From Diphasiastrum complanatum (Eukaryota; Streptophyta; Lycopodiopsida; Lycopodiales; Lycopodiaceae), in the NCBI GenBank assembly GCA_029204225.1, contig CM055092.1, forward strand, positions 23,749,005-23,813,004: a stretch of 64,000 nucleotides of DNA. The letters run 5' to 3'. Shown here piece after piece: positions 54,976-64,000 of this stretch. The position numbers were made by a program, and so were the translations under genes. The notes below the pieces were generated by a model. The model ran no database searches, was not told the origin of the DNA, and was given only the letters and a program-made list of their open reading frames with translations. Position 1 is the stretch's first letter. Each line of letters starts with the position of its first letter.

Positions 54976-55981
54976 TTACCTCGAACCAAACTTCCTAGAA
55001 ACCTTCTCTAAGCTGGCAAGATGCTGGATAGCCGCTTGTGTATCCAGCAGTAGTGTACCAAAAATCTTTTGATACAATTCGGCATCGAGGACTGGTGCCT
55101 TGACCACTTCCACTGTCCTGCTGATCATCATGAAGTTGTTCTTCTTCTTGTGGTGCTGGCTCTTGTGGTATATCAGCTTGATTCTACTCCTGGTCAGCAG
55201 TATCCTCTGCTTCTTCTTCCGTTTCCCTATTTTTCTCTGTACTGGACAATTGCGTATACTGGGATGATGGTGAAGACATCCTCGCCGAGCTGCCTTGAAT
55301 TGACGATGATGATGTCTTCTCTACGGTGGTTGCCTTTGATATTTGCATCTAGGATTTAGCCTCTACTGATGGGGCTAGCTATGGCAGCACTGGTGCAATC
55401 CTGATGTCTTCCTGCACTGTTAGCCAACATGCATACACAAAATACCCATCTACAGACCCAGCCTAGAAAATTGATTAATCTTTACTAATTTATAGAATTG
55501 TTTAAAAGCAATCTATCCAAAGACAAGAGGCTCTCCATTCAGGACTCTCAACAGATATCTCATATTTGTATTTGAGATAGTGTACTCTTGCTCTGGTAAA
55601 AAGATAGAAGCAAGAGCAAAGCAAATGAAGCTTTTGAGATTGGGATCTTTGATGTAAGAGAGTTTATATCCCCGTTTCTCAAGGTAAGCTTCTTCTTGGA
55701 AAACTCCGCTGCGATGTAATCTGGTTTAGTAACTGGCATACTATCGTCCATAGGCAATCCTAAGGCATGACAGTAAAATCCTTCACAATTTCTTGATTGC
55801 GGACAGTGGTGGAAATATGTCTTTCTTCTGTTTCACTCAAATTGTAGATCAACTCATGATACAAATCGGTAAGAATTACTGATGGATCGAACTGAAGAAG
55901 TCCTTCAATTTGCACTCGTGTAGCTAGTGGTTGTAACACTGGTAACACTGGCTTTGGGTGCATTTTGAATACGATCGCCAT
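54976..55981 (-). pseudogene. gene X, N-terminal part, block copy 2
   Basis: Near-identical to 4271-5278, from MAIVFKMHPKPVLP (55,981) to LEKVSRKFG, then the copia A junction. The shared stops and frame changes show that it was already broken before block duplication. Confidence 0.5.
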
Positions 55982-56610
55982 GGTGCTTGCAATTGTAAAT
56001 GAGCGATGGCAGAAAAGAGCTTGATTGCAACAATTAAGAAATCAGAGAGCAAGAGTGATGGAAAGTGGTAGCGACAACAAACAAAGGTATTTGAGGTTTT
56101 AGGCATATTGATGATATTTTGGTGGATTAGACTAATATTAAATGAAAGCGTGTCCTTCATTTTGAAGGTACATACTCAATAATGAAGTGTCTAGTGCTAA
56201 AATAAATAAATAAATAAATAAAATACACAAATGCTACGCTTAGTTCGCAAAAGTTCCACTCAATGTCTGAGTCGGGTTTTTTGCATATTTTTGGCAAGAA
56301 ATCTCAATAGTGAAAAATAGAATGAAGGAAAATCCCGAAAAATGCGATAGTAGAAGTGTCGCAATTTCCATATTTCTAAAAATGCTGAATACACCATATT
56401 CCAATATGGTGTTGGATTTTTTGCAGCAATGATATGGAAATGTAGCGAAGGTGTCAGGTTTTTCGCTACAATGCAAAACAATGAAGCGATGGTTTTGGCA
56501 TTTTTGCAAAAAATTAGAACGAAGGATGCAAAGGTGTCGGGTTTATCACATGCTTCGGTGAAAATGATTGGACAAAAAATGACGGCTTTTGAAAACGGAT
56601 GCATCGGAAA
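55982..56610 (-). other. E1 3' non-coding region, block copy 2
   Basis: Same as 5279-5913, with an (AAAT)n tract at about 56,201-56,222 and the GGTGTCGGGTTT-type motif repeated. Confidence 0.45.
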
Positions 56611-59601
56611 TTAGTCATAGTAGCGCTTCACCCTTGAGCCATTTACTCAAGTGTCAAGTAAATGTCCTTGGAGATCAGCTAACTGAAGTGATCCATTATT
56701 AAAAACCTTTATGACTTTATACGGTCCCATTCATCTGGTATGTAATTTCCCAGGAAACAACATGTGTCTATTATCATACAGAAGCACATAGTCCCCTTGT
56801 TTTATTTTTATTTTCTTAATGGATTGGTCAAAAATTTCTTTTCTTTTATTATGGACTCGTTCAGTCTCGATTAATGAAAGACGACGATCCTCTTCCAGTT
56901 GCGTCAAAGAAATCATCCGCACCCGGAAACTATCGTGTTCGTCTATTCGCTCTTCATTACTAATGCGGAACGTCGGAACTCCGAATTCTATTGGTAGTAT
57001 GGGATGCATTCCATACACAAGATAGTATGGAGTCTGCCTAGTTGTAATCTTTTCAGCAGTTCTGTATGCCCATAAGACTAGCGGTAACTTTTGATCCCAT
57101 TCAAAATAATGTGCTTCCATTACTTTATTCAAAATTTTACATAGGATTATGTTTGCCCACTCCGTAAGCCCATTTGCTTTTGGATTATATGGAGGCGATG
57201 TGTAATAGAGAAATATGACAACATGGCCTCAATGGTCTGATTAAAGAAATGGGTTTCCCTATCGCTAACAAGTTCTAAGGGACAACCATATCGCGTGATA
57301 ATGTTTTGGAATAAAAACTTTGCTATAGTCTTAGCATCATTCTTTGGTAGCATAGTTTGTGGCAATGAGTATGTAACACGCGTGATCGGTTTGATAGGTC
57401 CTACAAAATCTATACCCGACTTCTCAAAGGGTGCTAAGGGGATAATTGGAGTAAGTGGCCAATGTGTCGCGAAGCTTTCTCCATCCTCTGGCATGCACCA
57501 CATTTTTGAATGAATAATTTAACATCTCTATAGATGGTAGGCCACCAATATTTAGCATTGAAAATCTTTTTTGCAGTGTTTTTAAGAGCATAGTGACCTC
57601 CCGAATCTTCCTCATGTAATGCACTTATTACAACGGTCGTCTCGGTTGGTTCTAAACATCAGCGGAGACTATTGTCAATTCCTAATTTATACAATATTCT
57701 ATTTACAATCGTATAAGGTCCTACCTTTGAAAGAAAAACAGTTTTTTGATATTTATTAAAATGTTCAGGATATCTCTGGTCCTGTAAGAAGTTAATAATG
57801 TCCATATACATTGATGTTTTCGATTGGATACGCATTATATGTTCATCTGGAAATAAGGTCTTTTACAATATCATAAGAACAGTTTCTAAGTGGCGACAGA
57901 TTTGTAGGTATCTCACTACTTATAACTAGATCTGAAAATGTTACATTTTTAACTTTTCTAATTTCCTCGTCTAAAAGCTTTTTAGCTTCTGAACTAATAT
58001 CAACATCATAAAATTTTTCATTAGACATATCAAGGTTTAACTCTTTATTACTAGGATTTTTCGTTATCTGTTCTGCGACTTTCATTTTTTCTGTCGTGTT
58101 TTTTGCGTTTTTCGTGATTTTTGCAATTTTCATCTTAGTTTTTTTCTTATCTTTAAGAGTTAAAGAATATTTACTACTACTTATTTATCTTTTCATCTAA
58201 ATTTGGCCATTGATGGTCTTGATCTAATAATTTAGACTCTACTTTTATCCTCTAAACTATCATGTTAGTGTTAGTCTTAGATGGCCGATGGTCGTCTTCC
58301 CTAGGCGAGTTTACAAACCTTGGTTTAGACCGTGGTTGTTGTGACTGAGGACATTCAGTAGTGACATGCCCTTTGCCTTTACAGTTAGCGCAGAGCGGCA
58401 CATATCCTAATGACCTCCTGGGTTCAGAACAATCAGGCGAATAGTGACCCGGGGCTCCGCAATTGTAACACGAACTCCTTACTCTGGGTGGTGGAGTGGA
58501 ATCTCGTGTTCCGCCCCTTCGCAAAATAGTGTACTATTGACCAGTACGTTGTTTCAATATAATGGTTTTTTGGTTAGTAGGAGTTGCAGTATAAGCTACC
58601 TCCTCATGATTATTAATTGGACAGAGGAATAGTTCCTCTTCTAAATAGTTAGTCTATAAACTGGAACAGTTGGTCTTAGAATGACCTTCCTTCCCACAAG
58701 CAGTACACCAAACATTAGCATTAGGCTTCGATTCTTTCGCTTGGCTTTAACATCAGACATTTGGACATTTAAATCACTCATTTCTTTTGCTAACAACTCA
58801 ACACTTTTCCTTAATGGATCCATCTTTTTGGAATTTCTCCATTCTTTTATGCCTATCTGAGTTCCTATTCTTGGATTTCCTATAAGAAGATTCTTCTTCT
58901 GATGAAGAAGAATAAGATGAATACTCAGAAGATTCTTCCTCATCCACTGAATAGATTATGATTTAGACTCAGTAGATGAGTCAGATTCTTCTGTTCGTTT
59001 AAATTTGTGTTTTTTACTACTTTTTCTTTCATTTCTCCATCTACGAGAAATTCGTGAAGTTTCGTAATTCTCGGCAGAGGCGATGACATCTTCCAAAGAA
59101 GTCATTAAACCATGTCGACAACAACAATCCATTTTCTTAGGCAAACCACCCAAGAACCATTCATTTTGCATAGGAACTGGATACTGGGCTCCTATCCAGA
59201 TCTTCAAATAGGTGAACTTGGAGGATCAAAATCTAGACTATGCTCAGACAATGAGTCTGAAGAAGAAAATTTTGATTCTAAACTTGGTTCGTAGGTAGAA
59301 TCAGACGAATCTGTTTCAGATGAATCTATTGGTGTTTCAATGGATCTTTCCTTAAATGAATCTACAAGTGTTGTAGTAGCGTTTAGAAGATCATTAAACG
59401 CTTAAGGTGCTAATCTTGCTCTAATTGGTGAGTTTTGCAAATTCTGCAAATCTCTATATTTCCTATATGCTTCTAATTGATGTGCACGCTCTAAACGTTT
59501 CTGTTCAATAGTTGCTTGAGAGTACGTTCTAGGCCTGCATTACATGAGAAAGATTCGTAAATGTAATACACTCAAAAATATTGCAAAAGGTGAAATTCAT
59601 C
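56611..59601 (-). pseudogene. E1, internally deleted Ty3/gypsy element, block copy 2
   Basis: Same internal deletion as copy 1 (junction about 57,847). It retains more of integrase: a degenerate zinc-region end, SFATHWPLTPIIPLAPFEKS, DFVGPIKPIT and a further deletion that removes the context of the first Asp. The second Asp (LVSDRETHF) and NKVMEAH...LPLVLWAYRTAEK are present. Zinc knuckles CYNCGAPGHYSPDC and CANCKGKGHVTTEC are at 58,350-58,475. Stop TAA at 56,611-56,613. Confidence 0.88.
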
Positions 59602-59619
59602 TCCTCGGAAATGGCGCCA
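59602..59619 (-). promoter_or_regulatory. E1 primer-binding site, block copy 2
   Basis: TGGCGCCATTTCCGAGGA on the minus strand; 15 of 18 positions match the tRNA-Asp-type site. One base closer to that site than copy 1. Confidence 0.7.
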
Positions 59620-59624
59620 AATTA

Positions 59625-59930
59625 TGTGGTGGCCTGGTCATTATAGATTTCCACAAAATCAATGAATTGAGTAGTATAAATGGCTTGATCGTTCCCCAAG
59701 AGAGAGAACAATCTCATCTTTTGCATGGTAATTGTATGTATGATGGTGAACGGATTTGGTTGTGCAATATTCACGATGAATACTACAGTGACATATCTGG
59801 TTATCCAAGGATATTTGAGTAAATTGGCATCCAGGAACACCAATGATGAAGCAATTTGGTCAAGGTCTGCGGTTGTAGAAATTACTTTATCTTTCAGGCT
59901 CTTCAGGTATCAGATAAACAATCAAATCGG
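59625..59930 (-). repeat. E1 5' LTR, truncated, block copy 2
   Basis: Inner 306 bases of the LTR. The outer part, with U3 and TATA, is missing: ATCAAATC at 59,921-59,928 joins directly to GGGTCGACCTTATAGG, the equivalent of 9585 in copy 1. Confidence 0.6.
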
Positions 59931-60850
59931 GTCGACCTTATAGGAACGATCACCGGCCTTAATGTCGTTTACAAACCGTCAAAATGTCGGTTGTAATCCG
60001 CTACTGCATCTCTTATGGAATGTCGCAACTTCTACCCTAAATGTGAATTTACAAAGTGCAAATAGGCCTTTACATGAATTTAGGCACTCTAGCACATTTA
60101 CATATATAAAAATTAAAATTTTTTACAATATAGAACAAAAACTTGGACAATGTGGGATTATGAGACTCCACAGAGTACTTCGTTCGTTTCTTCAAAATTG
60201 ACACAAAAAGTGGCTTTTGACAGACTTGTGATTCCATTCAAAGTCAACCTATCTGCTAATACTTCTTTTGATGTAGGCACCAACTTAAGAAATTCTCCTA
60301 GTGTAATATCCATTTTGCTAGACAGAATATTTATGATCATTTTTGTTGGCGGAATAGAAGGACAATGGACTTTGGTTGTTGCTTTGGTAGCTTCTTGGAC
60401 TTTTTCTTCTTGCAACTGTTTAATCCACTGGCTCGTATCTTGATATCTTTTCTTTTATACTTTGAGATTTGGATACACCCCTGATGTGGTAGGTATATCT
60501 ATAGTTGGTGCAGATTCAGCAGGTACTAGAACTTCTTTCTGCTTCTGAGCTCTAGTAACATCCATCAAGGTACAGTTGGTTCAGATTGAACTACTGGTCT
60601 TTTCTTGATTTTAATTATATTCATTAGAACAGTAACCAGTGGTGGTTTGGGTCTTGTAGAAAAAATTTTATAACAATTTCCATAGTCATATTATCTACAG
60701 AATGGTATAAATTTTTCTTTGTTTGGACATTCAACAACTGTGTGATTCTCTCTGCATGCAAACCACCCAAGTGACGCTCTGGTCCATTGTGTAGCTGCTT
60801 GGTGTTGTGTGGCAGCTGTTATGTCGATGGCCAGTAAGTAGGATTCAGTA
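59931..60850 (-). pseudogene. gag/pre-protease-like gypsy fragment, block copy 2
   Basis: Counterpart of 9585-10,505, with ILSSKMDITLGEFLKLVP in a frame ending at 60,158 and the upstream pieces in other frames. Confidence 0.4.
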
Positions 60851-60859
60851 TACTCCTAG

Positions 60860-61262
60860 TGTTGGATACACGGTACTCCAATAAATCAAGCTATTAGTTA
60901 TGCCACATCATACTGGATGTGACCCGAAAGTAACTAATATCTTTGTGAGGCCTAGAACACACTAAATGGAGTTTAGACAAGGTATGAGATAGTGTATGCA
61001 TGCGTAGAGTTATCAATAGCAATTCTATGTGCCTAAAATGCTTTTGGCTCTATATATTGGGTCCAAACTCGCCCTACTCCTCATGGTGATCATTGATTCA
61101 TTGCCAGGGTTTCACTCTACATTCATGCTTCTTATTCCTTGGCTTGGGGGTGAAGCTTCTAGAGTTGATTGGTTGCTTCTACTTGGTTGGGTGGTTGCTC
61201 CATAGTGTGTTTTCCATTGTGTGTTATCTTGTAAGCAGGATCTTAAGGAGCTTCTCTGATAG
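60860..61262 (+). repeat. plus-strand LTR, block copy 2
   Basis: TGTTGGATAC start, TATA box CTATATATTGG at about 61,050, and the primer site directly after. Copy 1 has the same LTR at 10,510-10,912, with a few substitutions around the TATA box. Confidence 0.65.
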
Positions 61263-61274
61263 TGGTATCAGAGC
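61263..61274 (+). promoter_or_regulatory. initiator-Met tRNA primer-binding site, block copy 2
   Basis: TGGTATCAGAGC, unchanged from copy 1. Confidence 0.8.
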
Positions 61275-62215
61275 AAGGCTTATGAAGATGAGAGAACATG
61301 GAGAAGGGCTACCTTTCGTCGAAATTTTGGATTGGATCATTGGAATTCTCTTCCAATGTGGATAGCAAGGGTACAAGTGGGTGTACTATCCCAGTTTCAA
61401 TTTGCATGTTGCTAAGATCCATTACTCTTCGGATTCTTTGTGGTTTTATGGAAAATTGTCCTTGAAGGCAAATTTGTGATGTTTTTTTGGAGTTTTTTCA
61501 TGTAGTAGATCTGAATTTTCTAGCAAGTGTACTTTTGTTTTAGGGTTCATTAACGATGACATTAATGATGCATGCCGGTTCTCTCCAATGATTTATGATT
61601 CTAGGCTATGTTTTGGTCAAAATTGCTTGGTTTTTCATGCTTTTTGGCACAAAATAGATAGTAAGAACCAAAATCCAGCAAGATCAAATCAATTAGATGG
61701 TTGTAATTCTATAAACTGGTTTGCATGTGTTAGAGAAAGAGTTGTATGTCATGAATTTCCACTTTATTGTGATGAAAAGACCGAAAAATAGTAAAAAATC
61801 ATCATTTTTGCTTGTTTTTTCATAAAGTTGGATAGTAGGTGGCTGTAAAGTATTGTTTCACATACTAATAAATGATTTTTGATATATCAGATATTCAGCC
61901 CAGATATAGGACATAAATGAAATTGTTTTGGACTTTTTCCTACAGTAATTAGTTTTTCAACATTTACTAATGTCATTACGTCTTCTTGGTACCTTAGCTG
62001 AAATAGATTTTTAGGAAACTGAAAATTCCGAGGAGGGAAGAAGAGTGGACATCAGAGGTAGTAAGTGTGATCGAGAAACGTATTTCATAGTTAGGATTTT
62101 GCTAATCCCTGTAAATAATTGCTTAATACTGGTTATCAATTTCCTGGATAGAATTCATTCAGTTGGATTCTAGCTGTGTAGCGGCTCGCAAACAATTTGC
62201 TTACATTCTTCTATG
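61275..62215 (+). other. internal region of the plus-strand element, block copy 2
   Basis: Counterpart of 10,925-11,865. Same short Cys-rich frame (61,588-61,791). No recognisable pol. Confidence 0.35.
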
Positions 62216-64000
62216 TCACTTCTTGTTGGCTGGCTTATTATGAAAAATAGCCTTAGCTCGGGTTTCGTTTTCTTCATTAACTTGCTCTAAGGTCATTCCT
62301 TTTGTAGCAGAGTGATAATTATTCTTCTTGTTGTAATCTTTCTGGAATGACAGATTCAGATATCCTCCCATTCCTTGATTCCCGAATGGTGTAAGATGGT
62401 TACCGATCAATGCGTTGTTTACAAGATGCGTGTACCAACTATCCTCAGATAGGATTTCAGACATCTCAGCAGAAGGGATAGTTAGTGAGAGGGTAGCATA
62501 TGTATATTCTGAGAATTTTTCTTTGATGCACAGAGCGAAGTATATTATTTGTTTTGACTTCCTTCAAATAATGAGAATAGTTAGCTTCCCAATTTGTGTA
62601 GATTTCTCACATATTAGGGAATAATAGCTGACTGGAAATTTCAGAAGGAACTGGACTAAGGCTAGAGACAACTTCTTTAACATGAAAAATGCTAATTGAA
62701 TCTAACTTATTCAGATACTCATCGAGAGCTGAAAAAACATTGTTCTCAAATGTTTTTAGGTATTCTAAAATATATATATACAAGGATCCTGCGACAACAT
62801 GGATATAGTTAGTTTGCACATTGAACTTATTTTGAACAATGGCAAGAGCAAGGATACCTTTTTGGTGCACTGTTAGTATGGCCCAAAAAAAGTTTAGGTT
62901 AGAAAAAGTCGAAGGGCTTTCCCATTGTTCTTTTGTATAACCAAAAAGTTTAGGTAAACGAAGGTAATCCATTCTCCACTGGAGTTCTGGACTACAAAAA
63001 GGTGGAAGAAAAAATGTTAGTTCTTGCTGGAATGTCTAAAATTCTGTCTGTAGTAGTGAATACACTACCTTGTTCTTTCTTTCAATGGCTCTGTTGTGCG
63101 ATGCCTCAGCTTGTGAACATTGCTGGTTGGTCTACAATAGCTGTGACACTGATTGTTTTTATCTTCTCAGCATCCTTTGGGTCAGTCTGCATCTCTTGAT
63201 CTTTTTGGATTTGCTTGAAGATGATGTCTGTCTGGATGGCCTTCTCTGATATAGCTTTGGCTAGCTCATCCGTTTGCATAGACTGGTCCTGGCACTGGGC
63301 TGGTTCTTCCTTTTCAAAATTTTGGATTTGGCTTGATTGAAACTTAGTCTCTTCCAGTTCTTCTTTTATTTTTCATATGCAACCATATGAGGTTGCAGAT
63401 ATTGCAGCTAGAAGGTTTGGATCATTCTTTCCTGGATTCCCTTCCAAGTTATTGGGTCGATTCTGTATCTGCCATGAGATACACAGGCTCCCAATGTGAC
63501 TTTGGCGCTTATCTGCCATAAAATTGCCTCTTCGGCCTGTCTCTCGTAAATTTGGTTGCCTCTCCTCAGCATATCTACAGAATTTTGTCGCTCAACTCCT
63601 CATTACTATTCTGCAAAGTAGCTCATATGTGTCTTTTCTCCTACAAAGAAGCCTGTAGGGTCTAAATCTGCTGTTTGGGCAATAAATTTTCATTTTCAAA
63701 AGCATTGGACTGCTCATGAATTTCTTCCATTACTTCCAACATATCATCCTGTCTTACTTTTGCTTCTTCAAGGGCTACATCTTTCCTTTTTAGCTCTGCT
63801 TGGGCTGCTTCAAGCTCTTCACTCTTATGTGACAGCTCAGCCTTGATTTCCTCCAGTTCTGCATCTTTCTGAATTAGGTCTGCTCGGAGGGAATCATACT
63901 TCGAGCCAAGTTTCCTAGAGACTTTCTCTAGGCTGACGAAATGTTGAATAGCTGCCTGTGTATCTGACAGCATTGTACCAAAAATCTTATTAAAAAATTA
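62216..64000 (-). pseudogene. gene X, coiled coil to C-terminus, block copy 2 and beyond
   Basis: Minus strand from the window edge: IFGTMLSDTQAAIQHFVSLE, a heptad-rich coiled coil (LRADLIQKDAELEEIKAEL to VMEEIHEQSN, 63,680-63,900), a linker, three QTD motifs (SMQTD, AIQTD, EMQTD; 63,180-63,300), then MDYLRLPKLFGYTKEQWE (62,920-62,972), VFSALDEYLNKLDS and WYTHLVNNALIGNHL, to the stop at 62,216. The frame between 62,607 and 62,972 is open for 121 codons, where copy 1 is frameshifted. It is broken by a TGA before EIYTNWE, where copy 1 has TGG. The start lies outside the window. Possible roles are a structural gag-like protein or a host coiled-coil protein. Confidence 0.55.

Larger units (their letters stand above)
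50771..63463 (+). repeat. 13-kb composite block, copy 2
   Basis: Direct repeat of 1-13,112, offset by 50,770 at the left end. Compared with copy 1 it lacks 9119-9584 and about 84 bp equivalent to 8330-8413, and has about 190 bp more integrase sequence near 57,305-57,495. Its right boundary is only the point where copy 1 was cut by E2; gene X sequence continues to the window end. Confidence 0.95.

Overview
This is a land-plant nuclear window built almost entirely of decayed retroelements. The evidence is Ty1/copia and Ty3/gypsy pol fragments with plant-type primer sites, plant telomere motifs (CCCTAAA / TTTAGGG), short introns in the one spliced gene, and a plant U-box/ARM gene fragment. No bacterial-style operons, CRISPR arrays or rRNA genes are visible. 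I cannot name the species. The relic load and a DUF7869-like gene would fit a large-genome plant, possibly a non-flowering one, but that is a weak inference. No full-length intact transposable element is present: nearly every reading frame carries stops, frameshifts or truncations.

Layout. (1) Bases 1-13,112 and 50,771-63,463 are two direct copies of one composite block of about 13 kb. From left to right each holds: a small plus-strand ORF; a copia LTR; a chimera of two different copia pol genes (minus strand); the N-terminal part of an unrecognised multi-domain ORF, here called gene X; an internally deleted gypsy element (E1) with its 5' primer-binding site and LTR; a gag/protease-like fragment; a plus-strand LTR with a Met-type primer site; and the C-terminal part of gene X. 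(2) 13,136-17,534 is a longer relative of E1 (E2) that keeps protease, RT, RNase H and integrase. (3) 17,570-19,640 is a plus-strand pseudogene with 23-residue repeats and a DUF7869-like region with acidic residues spaced like a DDE transposase; it is the most unusual protein in the window. (4) 20.3-24.9 kb holds gag fragments, a copia LTR and a copia gag.

(5) 24,952-35,683 is a tandem pair of about 5.0-5.6 kb units. Each joins a chromovirus 3' end (integrase, chromodomain, polypurine tract, 2-kb LTR with 475-bp internal repeats) to a different LTR/primer-site segment. (6) 35.7-37.6 kb holds two fused copia fragments and an LTR inverted relative to the one at 21.9 kb. (7) 37.6-42 kb holds simple repeats, an interstitial telomere tract, a U-box/ARM pseudogene, a fold-back hairpin and a short MITE-like element. 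(8) 42,432-47,186 is a plus-strand gypsy relic of a third lineage. (9) 47.2-50.75 kb holds pyrimidine-rich DNA, a second telomere-like tract and gene Y, a spliced minus-strand gene, which is divergent from the small ORF at 51,033.

The genes do not form a pathway. What links them is serial insertion, deletion and duplication: E1 lost its catalytic core before the block was duplicated, and the two block copies then acquired private lesions. Positions of LTR ends and junctions were read by eye and may be off by a few bases.
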